DNA from: a virus
DNA length: 40,763 nt
Direction: 5' to 3' (one strand)
Virus record (IMG/VR): IMGVR_UViG_3300048837_001212
Location: 1-40,763 of that record
Positions 13,715 through 22,599 of this stretch are shown here, one piece after another. The notes beneath the pieces were generated by a model, which saw only the letters and a program-made list of their open reading frames with translations, made no database searches and had not been told where the DNA came from. Both the position numbers and the translations under genes were made by a program. Position 1 is the first letter of the stretch. Every line of letters begins with the position of its first letter.

Positions 13715-14401
13715 ATGCCAGCCAAAAAGCCGCAAGGATTGAACCGCCGCCACAACACCAAGGCCGAAAACGCCGACAGAGTCGCGCGCGAAGATTCGGT
13801 GACGCCCGAGGTTGGCCTGCCGATGAGCGCACCGGCACGGTTAAAGGAGCATGCTGTTGCGGCTGGAGTCTGGCGGCGGTTGATGCGGTTGTACAGCAGC
13901 CTTGAGGCGGTTGTGGTGACCGCGCTGGACCAGGACCAACTGATCGACTACTGCCTGTTGATGGAGACGGCGGTCGAGGTGCTCCTGATGCGCAAAACCA
14001 CCTATCGCATGTGGTTGGAACTGGGCGTGGCACATGATCGAGCGATTGACAAGGCCAAAGAGGCAGCCGAAGCCGCTAAAAAAGCGGTAGCGGCGGCCAA
14101 TGAGAGCGGCGCTGAGATGCCTGAAAAAGGTATTGGCAGCCTGACAGAGGTCGAAAAATGGGAAGACCGCGCGGTGATGCTGGCCTGCAAGAGCCTGGAC
14201 GCCTGTAAGGCGGTGGAAAGGTTGGACGTCCGGTTTGACCAGAAGTGCAAGACCCTGTCGGGATTCCGGCAGACGCTGTATCTCACGTCGCGGTCCAGAG
14301 CAGGGGCGAGCCCGGCCAAGAAAGAGGAGCCGGAACCGAAGGGTGAACTTGAGTCGATCCTGGATGATGTGGATTCGTTTTTGAACGGCGATGGAAAATG
14401 A
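13715..14401 (+). CDS. terS: Terminase small subunit-like protein
   Basis: A 228-residue, largely alpha-helical protein with a basic N-terminus, a central helical region rich in Ala and Lys (about 110-130), and an acidic C-terminus that ends in ESILDDVDSFL. This layout and its place directly before the large subunit, with an ATGA overlap, identify the DNA-recognition subunit of the packaging motor, although the family is divergent. GGGGAG at 13704-13709 supports ATG 13715; GTG 13682 is an alternative. Confidence 0.75.
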   Translation: MPAKKPQGLNRRHNTKAENADRVAREDSVTPEVGLPMSAPARLKEHAVAAGVWRRLMRLYSSLEAVVVTALDQDQLIDYCLLMETAVEVLLMRKTTYRMWLELGVAHDRAIDKAKEAAEAAKKAVAAANESGAEMPEKGIGSLTEVEKWEDRAVMLACKSLDACKAVERLDVRFDQKCKTLSGFRQTLYLTSRSRAGASPAKKEEPEPKGELESILDDVDSFLNGDGK

Positions 14402-16143
14402 GACGATTTTTCGCAGTGCTTCTCTTGCTGGTGATGCTGATCGCGGAGGCTCCCGTGTTCAGTGAAAAGCACGCTGCCTGGGCCGTGAAATTCTTTGAGA
14501 GCCTGGTGCACACGGACGGCGAATTCTACAACCAGCCGTTCGTCCTGCTGCCCTGGCAGAAGCAGATCATCCGCGACGTTTACGGCACCTTGAAGCCGGA
14601 CGGAACGCGGCAGTACCAGTACGTCTACCTGGAGATCCCGAAGAAAAACGGGAAAAGCGAGCTGGCCGCCGGCGCGGCTTTGTATCACACCTTCGCCGAT
14701 CGCGAAATGAAGGGCGAGATCTACGGCTGCGCAGTCGACCGCGGGCAAGCCGATATCGTCTACCAGGTCGCCCGGGATATGGTCGAGCTGCACCCGGTGC
14801 TGTCGAAGCGAGCCAAGATCACGGATTCGGGCAAACAGATCTACGACCCGAAAACGAAATCGCTGTACAAGGTGCTGAGCGCTGACGCCTTCCGGAAGCA
14901 CGGCTTCAAGGTATCGGCGTGCATCTTCGATGAGCTGCACGCCCAGCCTAACCGCAAGCTGTGGGACGTGATGACCTTCGAGGCGGGTGCCAGCCGCAAG
15001 CAGCCGATCTGGTGGATCATCACCACCGCCGGAGAAGATCCTGATCGAGTCTCGATCTGCTGGGAGCAGCACGAGTACGCGCTCCAAGTGCTGGCGGCGC
15101 GCAACGGCACGGGCGATCCGGCCGCTGACGACCCGATCTGGTACCCGGTGATCTTTGGCTACGACGGCGAGGATATCTACAACGAGGCGAACTGGTTCAA
15201 AGCCAACCCTTCCCTGGGCACGGCGAAGAGCCTGGAGTCAATGCGCGACGCGGCGCGCACGGCGAAAAAGAAACCGGAAAATGAGCGGCTCTTCCGCTGG
15301 CTGGACCTGAACCAGTGGATCACCACGAAATTAACCACCTGGCTGCCGCTTGAATTGTTTGATAAGACCATCGGCAGTTGGAATCGCGCCGATCTCCTGG
15401 GAAAGGATTGCTTTCTAGGGATGGACCTCTCGTCGACCACCGACCTGACGGCAATCTGCGCGCTCTTCCCGCCGCAGGGCACGCAGTACGACTGGCGCGC
15501 ATTCTGGCACTGCTGGATCCCGGGCGATGCGCTTCAGGAGCGGGTGGAAAAGGATCACGTGCCCTATGACAAGTGGGCCGAGGCCGGGCACGTGACGGTG
15601 ACCGAGGGCGACGTGGTGGATTACACCAAAGTCGAAGCGACGATCCTGGAGATCAAGAAGTTCTACAACGTAATCGAGCTGCCCGCGGACCGCGCGTTCG
15701 CCGCTATGCTCTTGCAGCGCCTCGAGCAGCAGCAGATGCTGTGCGTCGATGTGCCGCAGACCTTCAAAGTGTTGACCTCACCGATGAACCTGATCCAGGT
15801 CCTGCTGAAGATCGCCGCCAAGCAGCAGGACGACGACCTGGAGCAGTTGAAGGCCGATCTCGCCCAGGCTCTGGGCATGCCTGCGCTCAACGCCGTTCTG
15901 CTGCGCGGCGGGTTGACGCATGAAAACAGCCAGGTCGCGCGCTGGTGCTTCGGCAATGCATCCAAGGCCACGAACGGTAATGCGGAGATCAAGCTGGTCA
16001 AAGAGCACAAGGGCCGGTCGGTGGACCGTACCAAGCGGATCGACCTGATGACGGCGCTGGTCAACGCGATGGCCCGGGCGCAGTTCTACCAGCCGAAGGT
16101 GGATCTCACCGCGGCGATCATGTCGGACGATTTTGGGTTTTAG
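14398..16143 (+). CDS. terL: Terminase large subunit
   Basis: A 581-residue packaging motor protein. The ATPase domain has the Walker A-like PKKNGKS at 81-87 and Walker B IFDE with Asp178-Glu179. The nuclease domain begins at MDLSSTTDLTA (about 342) and has a second acidic strand near ELPADRAF; RIDLMTALVNAM is the typical C-terminal segment of HK97-type enzymes. It cuts and pumps DNA into the prohead through the portal. The first 20 residues are unusually hydrophobic for this family, so a start at ATG 14434 is possible. Confidence 0.93.
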   Translation: MRRFFAVLLLLVMLIAEAPVFSEKHAAWAVKFFESLVHTDGEFYNQPFVLLPWQKQIIRDVYGTLKPDGTRQYQYVYLEIPKKNGKSELAAGAALYHTFADREMKGEIYGCAVDRGQADIVYQVARDMVELHPVLSKRAKITDSGKQIYDPKTKSLYKVLSADAFRKHGFKVSACIFDELHAQPNRKLWDVMTFEAGASRKQPIWWIITTAGEDPDRVSICWEQHEYALQVLAARNGTGDPAADDPIWYPVIFGYDGEDIYNEANWFKANPSLGTAKSLESMRDAARTAKKKPENERLFRWLDLNQWITTKLTTWLPLELFDKTIGSWNRADLLGKDCFLGMDLSSTTDLTAICALFPPQGTQYDWRAFWHCWIPGDALQERVEKDHVPYDKWAEAGHVTVTEGDVVDYTKVEATILEIKKFYNVIELPADRAFAAMLLQRLEQQQMLCVDVPQTFKVLTSPMNLIQVLLKIAAKQQDDDLEQLKADLAQALGMPALNAVLLRGGLTHENSQVARWCFGNASKATNGNAEIKLVKEHKGRSVDRTKRIDLMTALVNAMARAQFYQPKVDLTAAIMSDDFGF

Positions 16144-16145
16144 CG

Positions 16146-16310
16146 ATGAAAACGTTTCTACAGAAACACCTCGACGATCTCCTGATCCTGGCCGGCTGCG
16201 GCCTGATCGTGTACACCACGGCGCTTTTGAGCGTGATCGCAGCGATGTATACGGCCGGTGGGATGCTGATCGCCCTCGGGGTGCTGATCGGGCTGGGAGG
16301 TAAAAGATGA
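16146..16310 (+). CDS. Small membrane protein between terminase and portal
   Basis: A 54-residue protein with two hydrophobic segments (about residues 12-33 and 38-50). Its TGA overlaps the portal ATG. The codon run ACG TTT CTA CAG AAA at its start contains a palindrome copy (16154), here in another frame (FLQK). Tiny membrane proteins at this place are common in HK97-type phages, with unknown function. Confidence 0.6.
   Translation: MKTFLQKHLDDLLILAGCGLIVYTTALLSVIAAMYTAGGMLIALGVLIGLGGKR
16154..16167 (+). repeat. GTTTCT-AC-AGAAAC palindrome
   Basis: Dispersed palindrome copy with AC centre, at the 5' end of the small membrane protein gene. It is the only intragenic copy not in the VSxET frame; a GT centre in this frame would create a TAG stop. 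Confidence 0.9.
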
Positions 16311-17548
16311 TCATCCGCAACCTGAAGCGGCCGCGCGATGAAGGCAAAATAATGACCCTGCCCGAGACGGTGGAGGCGCTCAATCTGACGATGGGCACTG
16401 CCGCCGGGCAAACCGTGACGGTCGAGAATTCCAAAAATATCCACACGGCGTATCGCTGCGCGAACATTCTCTCGGACGACGTCGCCAAGATGCCGCTGCA
16501 GACCTTCATCAGCCGCGCGAGCGGGCAGATCGAGCGACAGCGCCCATCCAACCGCATGGAGAATATCTCCTGGCTGCTGGAAGTCAGTCCCAACCGCTGG
16601 ATGACGCCGTTTATTTTTAAGAAGGCACTGGTGATGTGGCTGCTGAATTACGGCGAGGCGTATGCCTGGCAACCGCCTCGCAGACCGGGGCGCAGGCGCG
16701 AGATGTTCCTGCTGCGCTCGAATATCACCTTGCCGGTGTTCGACGCAGGCGGCAACCTGTGGTACGAGGTGCGCTGGCCGGGCCAGAAACCGCAGCACAT
16801 CCCCGACGTAGAGGTGATGGCCCTGCTGATCAACTCATCTGACGGGATCACCGGCAATTCCGTGATCACCCACGCTCGCGAGACGTTAGGGCGACAGATG
16901 GGGGCGCACGAGACCCAGGGCAAGTTCTTTTCTCAGGGCCTCAACCCAGGCGGCATCATCTGGATGGCTGGCGATGTTGATAAAGCTGCGCGGGCCAAGG
17001 TGCGCGATTCGTATTCGGAAGCGATGGGCGGCAGCGATAACGCCTACCGCCTGGCGGTGATGGATCAGAAGGTGACCAAATTCGAGACGATCACAATGAG
17101 GCCGGTCGACGCGCAGTTCCTGGAGTCAATTGCGGCGAATGACGCCGAGATTGCGAACTTTTACGGCGTGCCGCTCTACAAGCTCAATATGGGCAAGCAG
17201 AGCTACCAATCGAACGAGCAGCAGAACATTGATTACCTTTCGACCACGCTCGACCCGTACCTGGTGCAGTGGGAGCAGGCCGCGGCGCTCAGATGGCTGA
17301 GCGAAGAAGAGCAGAACTACACCTATTTCCGTTTCAACCGGGATGTGCTCCTACGAACCGACGCTAAGACGCGAGCGGAGACAATCGAGCGGCGCATTTT
17401 CTCGGGGCAGCTAACGCCAAACGAGGGCCGCCAGATTGAGGATATGCCCGCTTACGGAGGCGGCGAAGCGCACTATATCTCCAGAAATGTGGCCCAGATA
17501 GGAGAGGATGGAAGTCTGATGATGGGAGGTGACAATGCCCAAACGTGA
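16307..17548 (+). CDS. Portal protein, HK97 family
   Basis: A 413-residue portal protein. Typical segments are NIHTAYRCANILSDDVAKMPLQ near residue 45, the SSDGITGNSVITHARETLG stretch near 180, and GVPLYKLNMG near 285. Twelve copies form the ring through which DNA enters and to which the tail connector binds. The ATG overlaps the previous stop, and the 3' end overlaps the protease gene by 14 bases. Confidence 0.93.
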   Translation: MIIRNLKRPRDEGKIMTLPETVEALNLTMGTAAGQTVTVENSKNIHTAYRCANILSDDVAKMPLQTFISRASGQIERQRPSNRMENISWLLEVSPNRWMTPFIFKKALVMWLLNYGEAYAWQPPRRPGRRREMFLLRSNITLPVFDAGGNLWYEVRWPGQKPQHIPDVEVMALLINSSDGITGNSVITHARETLGRQMGAHETQGKFFSQGLNPGGIIWMAGDVDKAARAKVRDSYSEAMGGSDNAYRLAVMDQKVTKFETITMRPVDAQFLESIAANDAEIANFYGVPLYKLNMGKQSYQSNEQQNIDYLSTTLDPYLVQWEQAAALRWLSEEEQNYTYFRFNRDVLLRTDAKTRAETIERRIFSGQLTPNEGRQIEDMPAYGGGEAHYISRNVAQIGEDGSLMMGGDNAQT

Positions 17549-18329
17549 ACCAGTTCGAATTTTTGAGGGTACGGCCAGGCCGTATGAGCCGTTCTGGCGA
17601 GTGGTCGACGCGGCCCAATCGGAGAGCGGGGAGCCGGAGATCGAGTTCTACGGGATCATCTCGGAATTTTCCTGGCGGGGCGACGAAGTCACCCCGGCGA
17701 AGTTCAAAGAGGATCTAGAAAAGCTCGGCCAGGGCGGACCGGTGACGGTACGCATCAACAGCGCGGGCGGGGAGGTGTGGGCAGCCAGCGTGATCCGCTC
17801 GATCATTGTGGATTACCCCGGGCGGGTGACCACGCGCATTGACGGTCTGTGCGCATCGGCCGCCACCTATGTGGCGATGGCCGGGGACGTGGTGAAGATG
17901 CAGGATAGCGCATTCTTTATGATCCACGATCCCTGGATGATGACCTGGGGTACGGTCGAGGAGCTGCGGAAGGCGATCAACCTGCTGAAAACGATTAAGA
18001 AGGGGATCGTAGAGACCTACCAATCCAAGACCGAACTGGAACCGGAAGAGATATCCAGGATGATGAACGCCGAAACCTGGATGACGGCCCAGGAGGCGCT
18101 GGAAAAGGGCTTTATCGACGAGGTGATCAGCGTGAATGCCGCGAAGCCCTACAAGGCCGCCCAGAACACGGCAGTGGTCAACACACTGCGAAATTATGCA
18201 AATCTACCGGAGGCGCTGAGGTCTCTCTTACAGCCCGAAGAGTCACCGGTTGATCCAGAACCAAATCCAGAGGCCGACCGGCTCCGCGCCGAGGCCAACA
18301 AAACCCTTGCGACGAGAGGAACATTATGA
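17535..18329 (+). CDS. ClpP-like prohead maturation protease
   Basis: A 264-residue protein of the S14/ClpP-type phage protease family. The oxyanion region VRINSAGGEVWAA, the nucleophile serine in CASAATYVAM and the histidine in FMIHDPWM form the catalytic set. It trims the capsid protein N-terminus during head maturation. GGGAGGT at 17524-17530 supports ATG 17535; a GTG at 17529 is less likely. It ends with an ATGA overlap to the capsid gene. Confidence 0.93.
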   Translation: MPKREPVRIFEGTARPYEPFWRVVDAAQSESGEPEIEFYGIISEFSWRGDEVTPAKFKEDLEKLGQGGPVTVRINSAGGEVWAASVIRSIIVDYPGRVTTRIDGLCASAATYVAMAGDVVKMQDSAFFMIHDPWMMTWGTVEELRKAINLLKTIKKGIVETYQSKTELEPEEISRMMNAETWMTAQEALEKGFIDEVISVNAAKPYKAAQNTAVVNTLRNYANLPEALRSLLQPEESPVDPEPNPEADRLRAEANKTLATRGTL

Positions 18330-19585
18330 GTCTCAAAAAGTTGTTTGACGCCGTGAACACGGCCCAGGCGCGGGTGCAGCAGATCGCCGCGCAGATCGTC
18401 GCCCTGTACGATGAGGGCAAAATCGCTGATGCTGTTTCCCTCCAGGCCCAGCTCGACGAGGCCAAGAAGAGCTACCAGGATCAGAATCAACTGTACCTAT
18501 CTATGCTGGCTGCGACCTCCGATAGCGGCGATCCTGCCCGGCGGTTCGTTCCGGTTGGTGGAGATCCAGAGCCCGCGCAGTCGCGCGACCGGCGCTCGTC
18601 AGATGCCTACCGCGACCAGTTTTTCGCAGCTCTGCGCAACGGGGTTACCCAAAAGAGTCTGCTGGATGGTAATCACCCGGTAGAGCGCTACAAGCTGATT
18701 CTGGATGAGCTGACCGAGTTTGGCGGCGCTCCTCCTGGAGCAGAGGGCGGCCTGCTGCTTCCGACCGACTTCGACACGACCATCCGTGAGTACCGTCGCC
18801 TGGCGGTCGATCTCTCGCTGTACGTGACGGTCGAGCCGGTGACCACGCTCTCCGGCTGGCGCGCGATGGAAGTCGGCGCAGCCGCGCTGCCGTTCGCGGA
18901 AATCTTAGAACCGGTTGTTCCACCGGCTGAGCGGTTGGCGCAAATGGAAAGCCCGACCTTCACGCGGGTGGTTTACACCGTGCGTGATTTTGGCGGGTAC
19001 CTGCCGATCGCCAACAACCTGCTCAGCGACACCCCGGCGGCAATTATGCGCTACCTGGGCCGTTGGATCGGGCGCAAGACCTCGCTGACCAACACCAGCT
19101 TGATTCTGGCGCTGGTAAACGCGCTGGCACCGGTGCCGGTCGCCAACCAGAACGATGTATTTGACGCGATCAAGACCGCGCTGAACGTCACTCTCGACCC
19201 GGCTATTTCCGTATCGGCCATGATTTTCTGCAACCAGTCAGGGTTCGATATTATGGATCAGATGGTGGACGGCGTTGGCCGCCCCATGCTGCAAGACGAT
19301 CCCACCAACCCTACCCGCAAGCAGTACAAAGGCCGCCCGATTGTGGTGGTCCCCACCGCACAGTGGGCCAACGTGGGCGGTCCGCCGGCAACAGATACCT
19401 ATATCGCGGTCGGCGACGGTCGCGAACTGGTGATGCTATTCGACCGGCAGCCGGGCGAGTTGGCCAGCACAGGCGTGGGCGGCAGCGCGTGGCGCAACAA
19501 CAACACCGAGATCCGCTACATCATGCGCCTGGACGTTCAGGCGGTTGACACGGCTGCGGTGGTGCTGCTGCAGGTCCCGCTGTAA
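18326..19585 (+). CDS. Major capsid protein, HK97 fold
   Basis: A 419-residue protein. The first about 65 residues are a charged coiled-coil scaffold (delta domain) that the upstream protease should remove. The mature part carries typical HK97-fold segments (GGLLLPTDF, YTVRDFGGYLPIANNLLSDTP, IGRKTSL, GRPIVVVPTAQW). The order portal, protease, capsid is the standard HK97 head module. Confidence 0.93.
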   Translation: MSLKKLFDAVNTAQARVQQIAAQIVALYDEGKIADAVSLQAQLDEAKKSYQDQNQLYLSMLAATSDSGDPARRFVPVGGDPEPAQSRDRRSSDAYRDQFFAALRNGVTQKSLLDGNHPVERYKLILDELTEFGGAPPGAEGGLLLPTDFDTTIREYRRLAVDLSLYVTVEPVTTLSGWRAMEVGAAALPFAEILEPVVPPAERLAQMESPTFTRVVYTVRDFGGYLPIANNLLSDTPAAIMRYLGRWIGRKTSLTNTSLILALVNALAPVPVANQNDVFDAIKTALNVTLDPAISVSAMIFCNQSGFDIMDQMVDGVGRPMLQDDPTNPTRKQYKGRPIVVVPTAQWANVGGPPATDTYIAVGDGRELVMLFDRQPGELASTGVGGSAWRNNNTEIRYIMRLDVQAVDTAAVVLLQVPL

Positions 19586-19605
19586 ATCGTTTTTGATAAT
19601 GAGAG

Positions 19606-19638
19606 CGCCCTCCGTTTCGGTGAAACGAGCGGAGGGCG
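19606..19638 (+). terminator. Strong hairpin after the capsid gene
   Basis: CGCCCTCCG (19606-19614) pairs with CGGAGGGCG (19630-19638), with an inner GTTTC/GAAAC extension. No T-run follows, so it more likely stabilises the capsid mRNA or is a weak terminator. Confidence 0.5.
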
Positions 19639-19671
19639 GATAAGGAAACCTGATCTGAAGGGAGATCAACG

Positions 19672-20661
19672 ATGGGTCATGCAACGAAAATCTATCTAAC
19701 TAACGGCGGCGACCGGCAGGTGATTGGCGCAGGCGGCGAGCTGCTGATCGAAGGAGCCGTGCTGGGCGCGCAGCCGGCCACCAGCTATTACGTCGACACC
19801 GTCAACGGCGACGACACCGCCCACGACGGCAAGAGCTGGGGCCAGGCCTTCGCTACGATGGCGCAGGCCCTGTCGGTCGTGGAGACGATGGGCAAGATCT
19901 ACTTTGTGGGCGACGTCCGCGAAGAGATCGTGGGGGATAACCTCAAGTTCGATATCTCGATCATCGGCTGCGGATCGAACCATCACCCGGATGTCCCCGG
20001 AGCCGGCTATCACCCGGGTGCTTCCTGCTGGCGGCCTCCGGTCGCCCCAACGGCCGCGACGCCGCTGATCGATGTCTTTGGCCGGGGCTGGACGTTCAAG
20101 AATATCCTGTTCGACTGCCCGGTGGATGCGGCCGCAATCCGGCTGAACAACAATTCCGGCGGCGGCCTGACCGAGGAAGATGCCAGCCATGCCACCGTCC
20201 AGTACTGCGGCTTCATCAGTGGAAAGTACGGCATCCACTGCGCCGGGACAATCGGGAACCTGCGCGTGGAAGATAACTGGTTCGCGATCCTCTCGGAAGC
20301 GGGCGGCTGCGCGATCTACGCGCTCGGCGGTGGACCGCATTACCGCTGGCAGGTGCGGAATAACTTCTTCGTGCCGGCAGCCACTGTGGAAGGGAACAAG
20401 GGTAACCAGAGTCACATTGACGTTGCCTTGTTCAGCGCGCTGGTCGTGGGCAACTTCTTCGGGACCGTCGAAGGAACCGGGTTGTACATCGATCTGACCG
20501 GCGGCCAGGACAATATGGTCGTGGATAACTTCCTGGGCGGGGTCTACGACACCGACGATTACGTCGCCGGGACCGGCGATATGTGGCTCGGGAACCGCGT
20601 GGCGGTCAAGGCTGTGACGGCTCCGGACGGCGTCTCGCTGACCGTTCCTGCCGGCCCGTAA
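19672..20661 (+). CDS. Right-handed beta-helix head protein
   Basis: A 329-residue protein with the hallmark of a right-handed parallel beta-helix: an N-terminal SYYVDTVNGDDTAHDGKSW motif, then repeats of short strands with asparagine turns (NNNSGGGL, VEDNWFAI, VRNNFFV, VVGNFFGT, VVDNFLGG). Phages use such folds for decoration and receptor-binding proteins. Its place directly after the capsid gene, not in the tail region, suggests a head fibre or capsid decoration. GGGAG lies before ATG 19672. Confidence 0.75.
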   Translation: MGHATKIYLTNGGDRQVIGAGGELLIEGAVLGAQPATSYYVDTVNGDDTAHDGKSWGQAFATMAQALSVVETMGKIYFVGDVREEIVGDNLKFDISIIGCGSNHHPDVPGAGYHPGASCWRPPVAPTAATPLIDVFGRGWTFKNILFDCPVDAAAIRLNNNSGGGLTEEDASHATVQYCGFISGKYGIHCAGTIGNLRVEDNWFAILSEAGGCAIYALGGGPHYRWQVRNNFFVPAATVEGNKGNQSHIDVALFSALVVGNFFGTVEGTGLYIDLTGGQDNMVVDNFLGGVYDTDDYVAGTGDMWLGNRVAVKAVTAPDGVSLTVPAGP

Positions 20662-20677
20662 TCTGAAGAGGTAACTC

Positions 20678-21274
20678 ATGGCGAATATCCTGACGGCGGC
20701 AGAGGCCGCGAATGTTTTGAGATGCGATGTGGCAGACGCGAACATGCTGGCGCTGCTGCCGTCGGTTGACGCCTATATCCAGAACGCCACCGGGCGGGAT
20801 TGGACGGCGGATAACCCGGTACGCCCGGAAGCAAAAGCCGCCGCCAGGATGCTGATGGTGCGCTGGCATGAAGACCCGGGCGGGATGGCGGCCGGCAGCG
20901 CGCTCTCGTTCGGCCTGGCGGCCTGCCTGGTGCAGCTCGAGGCGCTGGCGCTCGCGCTGGAGTCTGCTGGCGTTCCGGATGAGGAGCTGGCGCTCGAGCG
21001 GACGAATATCGCCGGCGATATGGCGATCGACGCGAATCTGGTACTGATCTTCAATCACCAGATGGATGCCGGCGCGATCGCGGCGGTGAGCCTCTCTACA
21101 GGCGCTGGCGTGCCGGTCGTCACCGTTAATTCGCTCGACGCGACCGTAAAGATCCTCACAATCGATCCTACCGGCAACCTGACCGCCGGAACTGCCTATC
21201 TGCTCACCATCACGGCCGCGGCCGATATCTACGGCCAGACGCTGACGACTGACGTGAGGTTTGCAACCGCATGA
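20678..21274 (+). CDS. Head-tail connector with C-terminal Ig-like domain
   Basis: A 198-residue protein. Residues 1-100 are helical (LTAAEAANVLRCD ... LPSVDAYIQNATGRDW) and resemble gp6-type head-tail connectors that dock on the portal. Residues about 105-198 are a bacterial Ig-like (Big_5-type) domain ending in LTIDPTGNLTAGTAYLLTITAAADIYGQ. A closely related domain ends the tail tube protein at 22600. Its ATGA overlap couples it to the next gene. Confidence 0.75.
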   Translation: MANILTAAEAANVLRCDVADANMLALLPSVDAYIQNATGRDWTADNPVRPEAKAAARMLMVRWHEDPGGMAAGSALSFGLAACLVQLEALALALESAGVPDEELALERTNIAGDMAIDANLVLIFNHQMDAGAIAAVSLSTGAGVPVVTVNSLDATVKILTIDPTGNLTAGTAYLLTITAAADIYGQTLTTDVRFATA

Positions 21275-21627
21275 ACCTGAACGGGAAGACCTTCAACCCT
21301 GGCGAACTACGCACGGCCGTCCTTCTTGCGCCGCGCACCGTTTCTACAGAAACGGGCGGCTTCCAGAAGCCCGCGCCGGACGTCTCACACGCTGTGAGCG
21401 CCTGGGCGAAGTGGGTCAACGCGCACGGGGCCGAGGTATGGACGGCCGACACGGCCGGGGCGGTGGAGCCGGCGACGGTGACCATCCGCTTCCTGGCTGC
21501 GCTCGACGCGACCTGGTACGTGAGCAAGGATGCAGGCGCGAGCTGGTTCGAGGTTGTGTCGCTGGATAACGTCCAGGAACGCGGCGAATACCTGGAACTA
21601 AAGGTCACCAGGACGAGGAGCGGGTAG
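21271..21627 (+). CDS. Head closure/head-tail joining protein
   Basis: A 118-residue protein. NPGELRTAVLL at the start and a W-containing beta-barrel (AWAKWVNAHG ... ATVTIRFLAALDATWYV) match the phage head-tail joining family that closes the portal after packaging. A palindrome copy (21340) lies in the first loop and reads VSTET. Confidence 0.75.
   Translation: MNLNGKTFNPGELRTAVLLAPRTVSTETGGFQKPAPDVSHAVSAWAKWVNAHGAEVWTADTAGAVEPATVTIRFLAALDATWYVSKDAGASWFEVVSLDNVQERGEYLELKVTRTRSG
21340..21353 (+). repeat. GTTTCT-AC-AGAAAC palindrome in head closure gene
   Basis: Dispersed palindrome copy with AC centre, in the VSTET frame, in the first loop of the head closure protein. It is the last copy before a 14-kb stretch of tail genes with none. 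Confidence 0.9.
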
Positions 21628-21635
21628 GAGGAAAT

Positions 21636-21845
21636 ATGCCTAAAAAAAATGTTCCCGATCATCCGGGTATGTTCTTTTGCAAAACAGGGACTTGCAAATG
21701 GTTCAATACCATTGCTGTGGTCAAAGGGGAACACCCATTTTTGCGAGTCATTTTCCATGACTCGACTGACCTCAGCATAAAGCTTAACACTGAAGTTTCC
21801 GACGTTACAGAGTGGGGCCCGGAATTAGAACGCCCCGCAGAGTGA
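21636..21845 (+). CDS. Small hypothetical protein, AT-richer insert
   Basis: A 69-residue protein with FFCKTGTCKWFNT near the start and an acidic end. No family is recognised. The base composition is AT-richer than the flanking connector genes, so it looks like a small late insertion in the head-tail module. AGGAGG lies before the ATG. Confidence 0.6.
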   Translation: MPKKNVPDHPGMFFCKTGTCKWFNTIAVVKGEHPFLRVIFHDSTDLSIKLNTEVSDVTEWGPELERPAE

Positions 21846-21855
21846 GGAGCGGGTA

Positions 21856-22260
21856 ATGCCGATCCGGACGAAACTGACCACCAAAGGCTTCGAGGAATAC
21901 CTGGAGCGAATCGCGCGGGCCGGGCGGGATATCAACGCCATTACCGGGCGGGCCCTGGCTGCCGGCGGGGATGTGCTTGTGGAAGGGATGCGAGAACAGG
22001 CGCCGAAAGACACCCACAATCTGGAGGCTAATATCCAGCGTACCGAACCCGAGCAAGACGGAAATTTTGTGTTTGTTATGGTCGGTCTGCCCTACGATCG
22101 CGATCTGGTAGATGCCGAAACCGCCCGGTACGGAATTGCGCAGGAGTTCGGCACCTCTTCGATGGCAGCCCAGCCCTACATCCGGCCGACGATCGACAAG
22201 GATATGGGCAAGGCTAAAAAGGCCATGCGGGCGGTGTACGAGGCGGAGGAGATCCTATGA
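21856..22260 (+). CDS. HK97 gp10-like head-tail/tail completion protein
   Basis: A 134-residue protein with the family end QEFGTSSMAAQPYIRPTID and an N-terminal helix (KLTTKGFEEYLERIARAG). HK97 gp10-type proteins help to join or complete the tail. It ends with an ATGA overlap to the next gene. Confidence 0.85.
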   Translation: MPIRTKLTTKGFEEYLERIARAGRDINAITGRALAAGGDVLVEGMREQAPKDTHNLEANIQRTEPEQDGNFVFVMVGLPYDRDLVDAETARYGIAQEFGTSSMAAQPYIRPTIDKDMGKAKKAMRAVYEAEEIL

Positions 22261-22595
22261 CGATCTGGGAGCGCGTCGCCGCGGCGCTGGCAGGCCTGGG
22301 CGTGCCCGTGGGCGCGAACGTGCTGATCGCCAATCCGCTGCCGGACGAATTTGTCGTCTACCAGTTGATCTCCGACCCGCCCGCCCAGCACGCGGACGAC
22401 GTGGAAACCCTGACCCGCTACCGGGTGCAGGTGACGGTTCACAGCCGGGACGGGCTGGCGGGGCTGCCCAACGTGCGCGCGGCGATGCTGGCAGCCGGTT
22501 TTACCCGCGGGCCTTCCCGCGAGCTGCCTTACAGTGAATCCACCAGGCATTACAGCCTGGCTCAAGACTATTTCTATCTGGATGGACAGGAGTAA
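22257..22595 (+). CDS. Tail terminator (DUF3168-like)
   Basis: A 112-residue protein with an N-terminal helix (WERVAAALAGLG), VVYQLISDPP and YRVQVTVHSRDGLAGL segments typical of gpU/DUF3168-type tail terminators, which cap the tail tube at the head end. Position between gp10-like protein and tail tube supports this. Confidence 0.75.
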   Translation: MTIWERVAAALAGLGVPVGANVLIANPLPDEFVVYQLISDPPAQHADDVETLTRYRVQVTVHSRDGLAGLPNVRAAMLAAGFTRGPSRELPYSESTRHYSLAQDYFYLDGQE

Positions 22596-22599
22596 TGCA

